A stretch of 55,710 nt of DNA from Pseudomonadota bacterium (GTDB lineage: Bacteria > Pseudomonadota > Gammaproteobacteria > Burkholderiales > Methylophilaceae): positions 1-55,710 of the forward strand of contig JAKQIT010000015.1 in the NCBI GenBank assembly GCA_029556915.1, in the 5' to 3' direction. Below are positions 33,363 to 42,420 of this stretch, one piece after another. Made by a program: the position numbers and the translations under genes. The first letter of the stretch is position 1, and each line of letters opens with the position of its first letter. Below the pieces are notes generated by a model. The model worked only from the letters and a program-made list of their open reading frames with translations, was not told the DNA's origin and searched no databases.

Positions 33363-34139
33363 CTAATGCGTATGATTGGAAAAATAAGAATTTTCTAAAG
33401 GTGGTGTTTCTTTTAAACCCTGTTGAATCAGCTTGCTGAGGTCTTCGACCATCCACTGAAACCATGCATCGCCTTTTTCAGCACTTGAAATACTGGGCGT
33501 GCCAGTGACACCATTGGTACTAGTGCGGTTTACAGGGTGAGAGAAAACCAAGCCTTCGGTACGATCTGGATCATCTGCAATATTTAATAACTCACTACGT
33601 ACCATATGAGGGGCTGTGGCAAGCATCAGCGAAGTTTCCGCATCATTTGCATGCCAATCGTCGCCATCTGCATGATGAAACTGTCTCACGCGTTCGCTAA
33701 TGTGAGCGGAATTAATCAAGCTCACCATCATGTCGTCGTGTTCTGCACGTAACATTTCCAAAGCACAGCGCAGTGGTGCTGCATTGGTGACATGGGTGTT
33801 CACAATAAATAGACGGCGAATACCACTGTGATAAGCCCAGTCTCCAATATCCCTCATCATATTTATCAAGGTAATTGGTTGAAGTGCCAAAGTACCTGGC
33901 CAGCGTTGACTATGCCCAATAGAGCAGCCGTAAGGCATGGTTGGCAGCATAGGTACGTTACATGACTTTGATACAGCACTACATAAAATATCCGCTAATA
34001 CATAGTCCATACCACAGCCCATGTGCGGCCCATGCTGTTCGGTAGCCCCAATCGGCAAAATGGCGGCTTGATGAGCATCTGCAATTTTTGCGGGCAATTC
34101 CGCCCAAGTGAGTTGAGACCAAAACATGTTATCTATCAC
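33363..34139 (-). CDS. Creatininase-family amidohydrolase
   Basis: A 258-residue member of the creatininase (creatinine amidohydrolase) family. EQHGPH at 34-39 and Asp45 give the first metal ligands, and HANDAETS near 163-170 is the family's late motif. The usual N-G-H-x-x-N box is NTHVTN (114-119), with the His kept but Thr where true creatininase has a Glu ligand, so creatinine itself is an unsafe guess. It could open a cyclic or amide guanidine compound to feed the pathway. The GTG start overlaps the ATPase stop by four bases (GTGA). An ATG four codons later is an alternative. Confidence 0.75.
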   Translation of the reverse strand: MIDNMFWSQLTWAELPAKIADAHQAAILPIGATEQHGPHMGCGMDYVLADILCSAVSKSCNVPMLPTMPYGCSIGHSQRWPGTLALQPITLINMMRDIGDWAYHSGIRRLFIVNTHVTNAAPLRCALEMLRAEHDDMMVSLINSAHISERVRQFHHADGDDWHANDAETSLMLATAPHMVRSELLNIADDPDRTEGLVFSHPVNRTSTNGVTGTPSISSAEKGDAWFQWMVEDLSKLIQQGLKETPPLENSYFSNHTH

Positions 34140-35056
34140 TCCACATTGTCTTCAACGTTAACAAAACGAATCATTCGCTGAGTAATGGCTTCATCTTCAG
34201 CATCTTTCTCAGCAGTTGTTTTGGGTGGGTGGATAAGCGACTCTAGCCGTGCTTTAGTGGCTAGAAATTCTTGGCTTGTAAAGTCTTTAACACTTCGTGG
34301 GCGCGGCACTGGCACTTCAATTAACTCCTGCACTTCGCCTGGGTGGGCTTTTAGTACAAGAATTCTATCTGCCAGAAAAATAGCTTCATCTAAGTCGTGG
34401 GTAATAAACAAAATAGTTACATCTACATTTCGCCAAATTTCAAGTAAATGTGTTTGCATCTTGGCGCGAGATTGCGCATCCAAGGCACCAAAAGGCTCAT
34501 CCATTAATAAAATTCGTGGTTGATTAACTAATGCACGCGCGATGGCAACACGTTGTTTCATGCCTCCAGAAAGTTCATGCGGATATGCGTTTGCGAATTT
34601 CTCTAAGCCAACTAACTCCAGCCACAAATCTGCCTCTTTCGCGGCTTCATTAGCACTGGCATTGTTCATTTCCAGTCCAAACATGACGTTCTTTTTAACG
34701 CTTAACCACGGAAACAAGGTGTAGCCTTGGAACACCATCCCTCGGTCGCGCCCTGGCCCTGTCACTGGTTTATCATCAAGCAAAACATCACCTGACGTGT
34801 GAGATTCCAAGCCAGCCAGAATACGAATTAACGTTGATTTACCACAGCCAGATGGACCAATCACGCACACAAATTCGCGTCTGTGCGTTTTAAAGTTAAT
34901 GTTTTTAAGTGCGGTGACCTCACCTTTTGCAGTCTTATAAACTTTACCTAACTGCTTCACTTCTAAAATAACTTCACGCTGTTTCAGTCTGTCAAAGCGA
35001 CTCTTAACGGCCTCTGACTGGTCTAAGTAACTGGGAAGATTTGTATTCATGTCCAT
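34136..35056 (-). CDS. ABC transporter ATPase (nitrate/taurine family, predicted guanidine uptake)
   Basis: A 306-residue ATPase: Walker [11 protein letters not shown]-loop [13 protein letters not shown], signature [16 protein letters not shown], Walker [13 protein letters not shown] and switch [10 protein letters not shown]. An N-terminal ~28-residue extension and a charged C-terminal tail ([16 protein letters not shown]) flank the core. It pairs with the permease 8 bases upstream. The riboswitch and the catabolic genes downstream point to guanidine or a guanidino compound as cargo. Confidence 0.88.
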   Translation of the reverse strand: MDMNTNLPSYLDQSEAVKSRFDRLKQREVILEVKQLGKVYKTAKGEVTALKNINFKTHRREFVCVIGPSGCGKSTLIRILAGLESHTSGDVLLDDKPVTGPGRDRGMVFQGYTLFPWLSVKKNVMFGLEMNNASANEAAKEADLWLELVGLEKFANAYPHELSGGMKQRVAIARALVNQPRILLMDEPFGALDAQSRAKMQTHLLEIWRNVDVTILFITHDLDEAIFLADRILVLKAHPGEVQELIEVPVPRPRSVKDFTSQEFLATKARLESLIHPPKTTAEKDAEDEAITQRMIRFVNVEDNVE

Positions 35057-35064
35057 TTGCGCCC

Positions 35065-36030
35065 TTACTCTTTATTTGCAGGTCTGTCCCAAGGGAACAA
35101 GTGTTTGCCTAGCCAACCTAGCATTAAATCTCCGCCTAGACCAATTACACCGATGATGATGATAGCGGCATAAACATTATCAAAATGCTGATAACGTGCT
35201 TGCTGGGTGATAAACCAGGTGATGCCTGAGGATGTACCAATCAGTTCTGCCACTATTAGATAAGTCCAAGCCCAACCTAGTAGAATGCGCTGGTCACGAT
35301 ATAGCTCTGGCAATATGCCGGGAATAATTACATGCATCATGAGTTTAAATTTACTGGTGCCTAGTGTTAGCGCAGCTTCTAGCAATGAGTAATCAAGCTT
35401 ACGTGTGGTATTGGCAACTATCAGAATTTGCTGAAACAAAGTACCAATCACGATAATCGCGATTTTTGGCCCGTCATAAATTCCTAAAATAGCAACGGCC
35501 AGTGCACCAAATGCTGGCGCAGGCAAATACCTGAAAAACTCTATGAAGGGCTCATTAATGCGTGATATGGCACTGTAAGTTCCACATAAAATTCCGAGTG
35601 GAACACCAATTAAAGATGAGATAAAAAATCCCCAAAATATAATTTGAATGCTGTGCCAAAGACTTTCATGTAGCCATTTACCATCTCGTTGCTCTGGTGC
35701 TGTTGTGAAGCCTGTATATAATGCTCTTGCCACCTCGTGAGGAGCAGGTAAATAGATTGGGTTGGCTGGCTTACCTTCAGGAATCGCCTTCCCCGCAGCA
35801 AGCATATTGGCGCTTTCATCGTTAAACACTGCTTTATCAACTAGCATGTCCACTTGAAAATAATCGACCTCACCAGGATGACTTACCAATACCATTGGAT
35901 GCCATATAAACGGTACATAACTTACCGCACACCAAATTAGCAAAGGCAACAGAAACGAGCCTAAACCCAATATTTTTTGTCTACGCGGCGACAACTCTCT
36001 GCGCACCGCAAACCAAGACGCTAGACTCAT
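35065..36030 (-). CDS. ABC transporter permease (SsuC/TauC/NrtB family)
   Basis: A 321-residue permease with about six helices. A ~90-residue periplasmic loop lies between helices 1 and 2 ([31 protein letters not shown] ...), longer than usual. The EAA loop is around [51 protein letters not shown]. It forms the membrane part of the predicted guanidine importer between the binding protein and ATPase genes. Confidence 0.88.
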   Translation of the reverse strand: MSLASWFAVRRELSPRRQKILGLGSFLLPLLIWCAVSYVPFIWHPMVLVSHPGEVDYFQVDMLVDKAVFNDESANMLAAGKAIPEGKPANPIYLPAPHEVARALYTGFTTAPEQRDGKWLHESLWHSIQIIFWGFFISSLIGVPLGILCGTYSAISRINEPFIEFFRYLPAPAFGALAVAILGIYDGPKIAIIVIGTLFQQILIVANTTRKLDYSLLEAALTLGTSKFKLMMHVIIPGILPELYRDQRILLGWAWTYLIVAELIGTSSGITWFITQQARYQHFDNVYAAIIIIGVIGLGGDLMLGWLGKHLFPWDRPANKE

Positions 36031-36087
36031 TCTGCAACCAATCTATTTAACTTTGGACAATCGATATTAAAAAACTAAACAGCCAGC

Positions 36088-37089
36088 TTATTTAGCAAGC
36101 AATGATGGGTCGATTGCTTTCTCAATATCCATTGGCTTTTTATATACACCGTACTTGACATTGAAGTCATCAGAGATTTTTGAAGAGCCGTATAAAGATT
36201 TAAAGCCAGGCGCTTTAACAAATACTTTTCTACCATCCTCAAGACTCAATAATTTAGTGCCTTTCAATAGGGGTAAATAAGCTTCAGGCTTGATTCCCAC
36301 GCGGGCTGCCATGATTTTGACTGCATCTGGTTGAGTTTTAGGGTCATTGATGTACATCACAACTTTGTCCCAAACTTTAACCACTTTTTTCCAGTCTGCT
36401 TTGCGGCTAGATAAACTTGTTGGGCTTACCGTTAATACATCATAAATAAGACCTGGCTCATCGGCAGAAGTGTAGATTGGTTTAGCACCAGGAACACGGC
36501 TCATGGCTTCACCTGAATTAGGTTGCCAAGCACCAATAGCAACTAAATCACCAGAAGCTAATGCTTGCGGGGTTTCATTGGTTTTGGTGTTAACAATGAT
36601 GACATCAGATTCTTTCATGCCAACCTTTTCTAACCCATTGAGCAGTAGCAGATGCTCAACAAAGCCAGTTTCTAAACCAATTTTCTTGCCTTTTAAATCC
36701 TTCAGATTTTTGATGCCTTGCTTAGCCACAATCATATCGTTGCCATTGGAGTAATCAGTCAAAAGAATCATGACGTTTTTTGCCCCTCCTGAACCCGTCA
36801 CAAGCGCATCGCCATTGGTGACAGTGACACCATCAATTTTTCCTGCGGCAAACGCGTCCATAGAGGCAACGTAATCAAACCACTCAAACTGAACATCAAC
36901 ACCTGCTTCTTTAAACCAGCCTTTTTCAATAGCCACTTGCCATGCGACCCAGCCTGGCCAATCGCTATAACCAATTTTCAATGGCGTGGCGGCATTTGAT
37001 AAATTTGTAAACAGCAATGATGCAGTGAGTGTAGTAGCAGTTAAAACGGTACGTAAAGAAAATCGCTTGAAAAAATTTGAAGTATGCAT
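36088..37089 (-). CDS. ABC transporter periplasmic binding protein (predicted guanidine-type substrate)
   Basis: A 333-residue NMT1/SsuA-like protein. A Sec signal ([23 protein letters not shown]) is followed by [52 protein letters not shown], the usual family opening. AGGAG precedes the ATG. It is the first gene after the guanidine-I riboswitch, so its expression should rise with intracellular guanidine. The family name often says nitrate, sulfonate or taurine; regulation and neighbours argue otherwise. Confidence 0.88.
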   Translation of the reverse strand: MHTSNFFKRFSLRTVLTATTLTASLLFTNLSNAATPLKIGYSDWPGWVAWQVAIEKGWFKEAGVDVQFEWFDYVASMDAFAAGKIDGVTVTNGDALVTGSGGAKNVMILLTDYSNGNDMIVAKQGIKNLKDLKGKKIGLETGFVEHLLLLNGLEKVGMKESDVIIVNTKTNETPQALASGDLVAIGAWQPNSGEAMSRVPGAKPIYTSADEPGLIYDVLTVSPTSLSSRKADWKKVVKVWDKVVMYINDPKTQPDAVKIMAARVGIKPEAYLPLLKGTKLLSLEDGRKVFVKAPGFKSLYGSSKISDDFNVKYGVYKKPMDIEKAIDPSLLAK

Positions 37090-37140
37090 GGCTAGCTCCT
37101 AGATTGATTAAAAGTCGAGAAGGCGGCATGAATATACGCA

Positions 37141-37240
37141 TCCTCCCGGGCTTTTATCCCTCCGTGTAGCCATGTATAAATTGGCCGACAACTCTTGGAC
37201 CAGACACTTAATATGTTAAAAAGCCGGAACCCTAGTCATC
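37141..37240 (-). promoter_or_regulatory. Guanidine-I (ykkC class) riboswitch
   Basis: Read on the minus strand, the three conserved blocks occur in order: GACTAGGGTTCCGGC, then GTCTGGTCCAAGAGT, then ACACGGAGGGATAAAAGCCC followed by GGGAGG. These match the ykkC/guanidine-I consensus almost base for base. The aptamer ends about 50 bases before the binding-protein ATG. A terminator after it is not clear (no T-tract), so control may be at translation or through a structure I cannot resolve by eye. Confidence 0.93.
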
Positions 37241-37297
37241 TTTTGAAACTGTTAGCGGATAGTTACTCAATTCACCGCTTTCTCGCTAATTTATACC

Positions 37298-37315
37298 TAG
37301 CAAATTTAATGCCAG
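37298..37315 (-). promoter_or_regulatory. Sigma-54 promoter of the guanidine operon
   Basis: The minus strand reads CTGGCATTAAATTTGCTA, with the invariant GG (37313-37312) and GC (37301-37300) ten bases apart and TTGC at -12. It differs from consensus at one position of the -24 box (TGGCAT for TGGCAC). The expected start, near 37288, is about 50 bases upstream of the riboswitch. Confidence 0.65.
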
Positions 37316-37400
37316 CCACAAAAGTTAAAAATTAAAACATTAAATCATATAGTTACAATTAAAATTCATTATATTTTAAACATTGCTCATTGTATTTTTA

Positions 37401-37417
37401 TGCACTAATATAGTGCT
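37401..37417 (-). promoter_or_regulatory. NtrC-like binding site upstream of the guanidine operon
   Basis: TGCACTAATATAGTGCT is a 17-base dyad fitting TGCACY-N5-RGTGCA with one mismatch. It lies about 90 bases upstream of the -24 element, and a half-site TGCACCA follows at 37431-37437. The rest of 37250-37871 is AT-rich and holds the repeat copy C and nothing else I can name. Confidence 0.6.
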
Positions 37418-37668
37418 GACTAAGAACAATTGCACCATTTGAATGTTGCGCTTGAGAGCTTAAATTTAATAGATAGCAGACAAACATAGCCTATCACTAG
37501 ATAGTTACCGCACACTTGCAGTGCGGATTAATGCGATATTTATATATTCAATGGGTGTTTTTAAATCGGCGCGATTTCTGATTTGCGCCTGTGAAATGGT
37601 TTTTATCCATTGCCTAGATTATCGTTTTTAGTGGGTCTTCAATATGAATTATGCGGTTATCATCATTC

Positions 37669-37726
37669 GCACACCGCTGCGAGCCTTATTCTATGCGGCT
37701 TGCAGGGCAGCGTTTTTCGCTCGGGG
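37669..37726 (-). repeat. Dispersed hairpin repeat, copy C
   Basis: On the minus strand it reads CCCCGAGCGAAAAACGC, then the hairpin CTGCAAGCC ... GGCTCGCAG (one G-T pair) around GCATAGAATAA, ending GCGGTG. It lies 146 bases 3' of the antiporter gene and in its orientation, and aligns with copies A and B. Confidence 0.65.
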
Positions 37727-37871
37727 ATTATTTGAGCATTTTTGGGTGGGTTTTATTGTTCGATTTGGTGTTCTTGGTGAGCTGTTTTTTACTAGCTATT
37801 TTTAGCTTGCCACTTTTCCATCATGCATGACACAAACTAGGACTACCAAGTGTGAAATCGCTGAAAAAACA

Positions 37872-39560
37872 CTATTTAATATATTTTTCAACGATAAATT
37901 TACACATGCTATTTGCCAACTCTTCTTTTCCATAAAATATTTTGCCAATATGCTCAGACTTTAATAGCTGAGATTCACTTTCACTATTGACCCTGACGAC
38001 AATTTGAATTTTAGGTTGAAGTATTTTTGCAGTTTCTACAATTTTTCTCACATCAAGTGTATCTGGAGTTGCAATAACTAGCATAGATGCATTTGTAATA
38101 TGTGCCTGAATCAAAACTGCTGGCTCAGTAGCGTTTCCAAACACGGCAGGGATTCCTTTACTCCGCAGGCCCTCAACAATCTCTCTATTTTCATCGGCAA
38201 CCACATAAGGAATATTATTATCGCTAAGTGTCATAGCGATTCTCTTTCCGACTTTTCCGTACCCTATAAGCACGACTTGTCCTTCCAAATATTTTCGCTC
38301 TGTATTGATTGGCAATTCAGAAAATTGGTCAATACGTAATTCATATTGATGAGCAATCTTGGAAGTGGTGATAATCCATTTTTTTAATGGATTAATAATG
38401 GTGAACAGTAGCGAATTAATGGCAATTGAAATTAACGCCCCTGCCAAAATTAAGCTCATTCCTTCAACTGGCAGGAGACCTAAAGTAACGCCGAGCCCAG
38501 CTAAAATAAAAGAAAACTCCCCAATTTGAGCTAAGCTAGCAGCAACAGTTAGTGCGGTATTGAGTGGGTAACGAAATGCTAAAGTGATGACCAGAGCTGC
38601 TATCGATTTACCAAAAACGATAACGGCCACCACCGCTAAAACACTTAGTGGCTTTTCCACTAAAATAGCTGGTTCAAATAACATCCCTACCGATACAAAA
38701 AATAGCACAGCAAAAGCATCACGAAGTGGTAATGACTCTTCTGCAGCCCGATGGCTGAATTCAGACTCACGCATAACCATTCCTGCAAAAAAAGCACCTA
38801 ACGCAAATGACACACTAAACAAAGCTGCCGCACCGTATGCAATGCCTATCGCCGCAGAAATAACAGATAGCGTAAAAAGTTCTCTAGAGCCTGTTTTAGC
38901 AACATGCCAAAGAATCCAGGGTAAAAGCCGCCTACCAAGAACTAACATAAAGACTATAAAACCTGTAACGTGTAAGAGCGTATAAAAAATCATTTGCCAA
39001 ATCGGCGTCGAACCACTCTCGGCACTTACGCCACCTAAAATATTAGCAAGCGCAGGCATTAAAACAAGAACCAACACCGTGATTAGATCTTCAACAACCA
39101 ACCATCCCACAGCGATTTTACCGTTCATACTTTCAAGTATGTTTCGAGACTCTAACGCCTTTAATAAAACTACTGTACTCGCACACGAAAGGGCTAAGCC
39201 AAATATCAACCCTGCACCAAATGACCACTCCCACCAGCGCGCAAGCAGCATGCCAAGCGCAGTTGCAATAGTCATTTGTATCAGAGCCCCTGGCAAGGCA
39301 ATTTTTTTTACCGACATTAAGTCATTAATTGAAAAGTGTAAGCCAACACCAAACATGAGTAACATGACACCGATTTCAGATAACTGATATGCAATACCTA
39401 TATCCGCGACAAAGCCTGGCGTAGCTGGCCCAATTAAAATCCCCGCGAATAAATAACCTACCAGGGCTGGAATTTTGCAACGCTCAGCAATAAATCCAAA
39501 AATAAGCGCAAGGCCGAATCCAGAAACAAGCGTTGTAATAAGTGTTAAGTCATGATCCAT
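37872..39560 (-). CDS. CPA2-type monovalent cation:proton antiporter with TrkA-N domain (YbaL/KefB-like)
   Basis: A 562-residue inner-membrane transporter. About 12 helices of the Na+/H+ exchanger fold fill the first ~390 residues (GYLFAGILIGPATPGF, LLMFGVGLHFS, SCASTVVLLKALE, FFAGMVMRESEFSHRAAEESLPLRDAFAVLFFVSVGMLFEP, SLAQIGEFSFILAGLG). A cytoplasmic NAD-binding RCK domain follows (VVLIGYGKVGKRIAMTLSDNNIPYVVADENREIVEGLRSKG). It resembles E. coli YbaL more than KefB/KefC. The likely role is K+ efflux or pH balance. It is monocistronic as far as visible; the 215 bases upstream to 39775 show no clear element. Confidence 0.85.
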   Translation of the reverse strand: MDHDLTLITTLVSGFGLALIFGFIAERCKIPALVGYLFAGILIGPATPGFVADIGIAYQLSEIGVMLLMFGVGLHFSINDLMSVKKIALPGALIQMTIATALGMLLARWWEWSFGAGLIFGLALSCASTVVLLKALESRNILESMNGKIAVGWLVVEDLITVLVLVLMPALANILGGVSAESGSTPIWQMIFYTLLHVTGFIVFMLVLGRRLLPWILWHVAKTGSRELFTLSVISAAIGIAYGAAALFSVSFALGAFFAGMVMRESEFSHRAAEESLPLRDAFAVLFFVSVGMLFEPAILVEKPLSVLAVVAVIVFGKSIAALVITLAFRYPLNTALTVAASLAQIGEFSFILAGLGVTLGLLPVEGMSLILAGALISIAINSLLFTIINPLKKWIITTSKIAHQYELRIDQFSELPINTERKYLEGQVVLIGYGKVGKRIAMTLSDNNIPYVVADENREIVEGLRSKGIPAVFGNATEPAVLIQAHITNASMLVIATPDTLDVRKIVETAKILQPKIQIVVRVNSESESQLLKSEHIGKIFYGKEELANSMCKFIVEKYIK

Positions 39561-39775
39561 ATTTCACCTTTAATGGATAAGAATATCATTATTCATTCAG
39601 TAGGTCATTTTAAGGCTACGTTTGTATTTAAACATCTTAACCTAGCGCTGAGTAAATACATTTTTGTTGTTAATTTACCTGTAAATCTAGTCTTCAATTA
39701 CAATTGGCTTAATATAAGCACTTTCCATACATCCAGTTAATATTGCCCAAGTAAGGGGCATGTGAGAGGGTATAT

Positions 39776-40960
39776 ATGTCTGATACGATTTTACTAGGTA
39801 CTCGTAAGGGCACGATAATATTTGATCGTATAAACTCCAAATGGTGCCCTCGCCCTATCGCGCATGCTGGCATTCCCGTTTGTTACGCGGCACGTGACCC
39901 TCGTGATGGCACCTTGTGGGCGTCTCTAGATCATGGGCACTGGGGGCCAAAGTTATCCCGTTCTCGTGATGGGGGTGCAAGCTGGGTCGACATCACCTCG
40001 CTAAAATATCCAAAAGGCGCACGCTATATCGTCAAATATCTACCTACCCCTGATTTCAATCCAGAGTCCCCCTCCGCGCTGCCAGAATATGCTGATGCAA
40101 CCGTGCTAAAAATATGGAATATTACGTTTGGAAATGCAACTCAGCCTAACAGGCTGTATGCAGGCACTATTCCGGGGGGGGTGTTTGTAAGTGATGATGG
40201 CGGTGATAGCTGGGAACTCAACCGACCACTATGGAACCATGATAGCCGCGGTGGTGATTTGTTTGCAGGTGATGCGACAACTGAAAACCGCTGGTTCGGC
40301 ACACCTGCAAGCATCGATTATGGCGTATTTGAACCGGGCATTCATTCCATCATTGTTGATCCGCGAGATTCAGAGCATATCTATGTTGCGGTATCCGCAG
40401 CAGGCGTAATTGAAACAACTAATGGTGGCCAAAGTTGGCATAGCAGTAGCAAAGGTATGCTGAATGATTACTTGCCAAATCCTGAATCAGAGTGGGGTCA
40501 CGACCCCCACTTTGTGACGAGTTGCTCTAGCCAGCCCAAGCATCTGTGGCAGCAAAATCACTGCGGTGTCTTTTATAGTGATAACGGAGCGCAGAACTGG
40601 AAAAAGGTCAGCATACCAGATATCGGCGTTAATTTTGGTTTCCCAATTGCGGCTGACGCGAATGACGGACGCACCGCATGGGTAGTGCCGGCGCGCGCAG
40701 ACTCAGAACGAATGGCGATTGATGGTAGTTTATTGGTGGCACGAACAACGGATGGCGGACAAAGCTGGCAAACTTTCCGAAAAGGACTACCGCAAGACAA
40801 TGCTTATGACATCGTACTGCGGCATGGCCTTGATGTATCGGGAGATTGTTTATGCTTTGGAAGTACGTCTGGAAATCTTTATTTGTCAGAAGACCGTGGT
40901 GAAACATGGCAATGCTTAGGCAATAATTTTCCACCGATTTACTCTGTAAGATTTGGCTAA
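39776..40960 (+). CDS. BNR/sialidase-like beta-propeller protein
   Basis: A 394-residue cytoplasmic protein (no signal peptide) built of BNR/Asp-box repeats: SRDGGASW, SDDGGDSW, TTNGGQSW, YSDNGAQNW, TTDGGQSW and SEDRGETW, six repeats spaced along the chain, consistent with a six-bladed propeller. Asp boxes are structural, so sialidase activity is not implied; no arginine triad was recognised. GAGAGGG precedes the ATG. The stop overlaps the start region of a MoaD/ThiS-like gene, which suggests that the two products work together. Function unknown. Confidence 0.8.
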   Translation: MSDTILLGTRKGTIIFDRINSKWCPRPIAHAGIPVCYAARDPRDGTLWASLDHGHWGPKLSRSRDGGASWVDITSLKYPKGARYIVKYLPTPDFNPESPSALPEYADATVLKIWNITFGNATQPNRLYAGTIPGGVFVSDDGGDSWELNRPLWNHDSRGGDLFAGDATTENRWFGTPASIDYGVFEPGIHSIIVDPRDSEHIYVAVSAAGVIETTNGGQSWHSSSKGMLNDYLPNPESEWGHDPHFVTSCSSQPKHLWQQNHCGVFYSDNGAQNWKKVSIPDIGVNFGFPIAADANDGRTAWVVPARADSERMAIDGSLLVARTTDGGQSWQTFRKGLPQDNAYDIVLRHGLDVSGDCLCFGSTSGNLYLSEDRGETWQCLGNNFPPIYSVRFG

Positions 40961-40964
40961 TGCC

Positions 40965-41243
40965 ATGCCACGTGTTGAAATGACACAGCATCTTTATCGG
41001 TTTTTTCCACAATTAAAGAACCGCATCATTACTGTACCAGCTAGCTCGGTAGCAGAAGCTTTACTTACAATCAACAACATTGCGCCAGGCTTTACTGATT
41101 ACGTGCTGGATGAACATGGTGCGTTACGTAAACATGTAAACATCAGCATCAATAACTCCATAGTAGTTGATAAAATACACCTTTCAGATCGCATACCAAA
41201 TGATGGCACTGTTTACATTTTTCAGTCACTCAGTGGAGGATAA
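40965..41243 (+). CDS. MoaD/ThiS-family ubiquitin-like protein
   Basis: A 92-residue beta-grasp protein ending in the exposed di-glycine SLSGG, as in MoaD and ThiS, where the C-terminus is adenylated and thiolated by an E1-like enzyme. The domain body reads VPASSVAEALLTINNIAPGFTDYVLDEHGALRKHVNISINNSIV. I start at the ATG at 40965, five bases after the propeller stop; the TTG at 40953 is also possible. No E1-like gene is adjacent. moaA lies next on the opposite strand, but the propeller partner argues for a role outside molybdopterin synthesis. Confidence 0.8.
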   Translation: MPRVEMTQHLYRFFPQLKNRIITVPASSVAEALLTINNIAPGFTDYVLDEHGALRKHVNISINNSIVVDKIHLSDRIPNDGTVYIFQSLSGG

Positions 41244-41402
41244 AACACTCAAAATGCTATTTTTTGCAAAGAATTTGAAATAGTTCACCATTTTTTAGCG
41301 TGCGCTTATATGCGAGTGTACAAGCTTCTAATCCTTGTAAATGGACAATCACTCTGATTTTTAGCATGTTTTTGCTGAAAGAACCGAAGCCAATAGTGGA
41401 AA

Positions 41403-42413
41403 TTAACCACCTGTATAAGACATAAACCGTACTACTGACGGTGATGCGCGTTTTAGGTCAAAGTCATGTCCTTTAGGCCTGATTTTCATACTATTGATAA
41501 TTGCTTGCTTTAGCGGTTGGTCGGTATCGGGAAAATCTCTTAACAATGGCCTTAAATCTACTTTGTTTTCTTGTCCTAAGCATAAATATAACTCGCCTTT
41601 ACAACTGATACGCACGCGATTGCATGACTCGCAGAAGTTATGGCTATTGGGAGAAATAAATCCAATTTTTGTGGCAGAGTTGGGAATTGACCAGTATCGT
41701 GCCGGCCCCCCTGTGGTTTCAGAGCTACTGATTAAATCGTAACGTGCTCTAAGCAAACTTAAAGTTTCATCATTACTTACATAGCTAGCACTTCGGGTGT
41801 GGCTCACACTACCTAACGGCATTTCTTCTATAAAGGAGATGTCCAATTCTTGTTCTATAGCAAACGCAGTTAATGGCAAAGCTTCATCATCGTTAATACC
41901 TCGCAAAAGCAAAGCATTCAGCTTAATGCTTTTAAAGCCAGCTTGTTTAGCTACGGCAATTCCGCGCAACACTTTATCCAATTCACCAACACGTGTAATT
42001 TGATGAAATCGTGATGCATCCAAGCTATCCAAACTGATATTAATGCGTTGTACGCCAGCTCTTTTCAAGGCGTGGGCGTGGTGCTCTAATTGTGAGCCAT
42101 TCGTGGTTAACACAAGTTCACGTAAGCCTTGCAATTGACCAATTTTTTCAAATAATTGAATCGCATTTTTACGTACTAGTGGCTCGCCTCCGGTGATACG
42201 CACTTTGCTTACACCCAAAGATACAAAAACCTTTACTAAACGTGCGCATTCTTCTAGCGATAGCACATCATCACGTGGCAAAAACTTCATATCTTCAGCC
42301 ATGCAATAAACGCAACGAAAGTCACACCTGTCCGTGATGGATAAGCGAATATAATCAATTTTGCGACCAAATCGGTCTATCAGCATTGATGGATGTTGAT
42401 CATTTTTTTTCAT
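41403..42413 (-). CDS. moaA: GTP 3',8-cyclase, molybdenum cofactor biosynthesis
   Basis: A 336-residue radical-SAM enzyme making the first step of molybdopterin synthesis. The N-terminal cluster is CDFRCVYC (Cys30, Cys34, Cys37). The C-terminal cluster is CESCNRVRISCKGELYLC with the third Cys 14 residues on. The C-terminus is GG, as in active MoaA. It lies 7 bases after the porin in the nar cluster, so cofactor supply is tied to the nitrate reductases NarG and NasA. Confidence 0.95.
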   Translation of the reverse strand: MKKNDQHPSMLIDRFGRKIDYIRLSITDRCDFRCVYCMAEDMKFLPRDDVLSLEECARLVKVFVSLGVSKVRITGGEPLVRKNAIQLFEKIGQLQGLRELVLTTNGSQLEHHAHALKRAGVQRINISLDSLDASRFHQITRVGELDKVLRGIAVAKQAGFKSIKLNALLLRGINDDEALPLTAFAIEQELDISFIEEMPLGSVSHTRSASYVSNDETLSLLRARYDLISSSETTGGPARYWSIPNSATKIGFISPNSHNFCESCNRVRISCKGELYLCLGQENKVDLRPLLRDFPDTDQPLKQAIINSMKIRPKGHDFDLKRASPSVVRFMSYTGG

Positions 42414-42420
42414 TATTTAA

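Noticed and set aside
34136-37089. Nitrate, sulfonate or taurine transporter
   Set aside because: Family resemblance alone allows this, but the riboswitch and downstream guanidine genes give a better explanation, and nitrate already has NrtABC and NarK.
37090-37140. Intrinsic terminator after the guanidine riboswitch
   Set aside because: A weak hairpin (AGGATGC ... GCCGCCT with an internal loop) can be drawn, but no T-run follows it, so I do not call a terminator.
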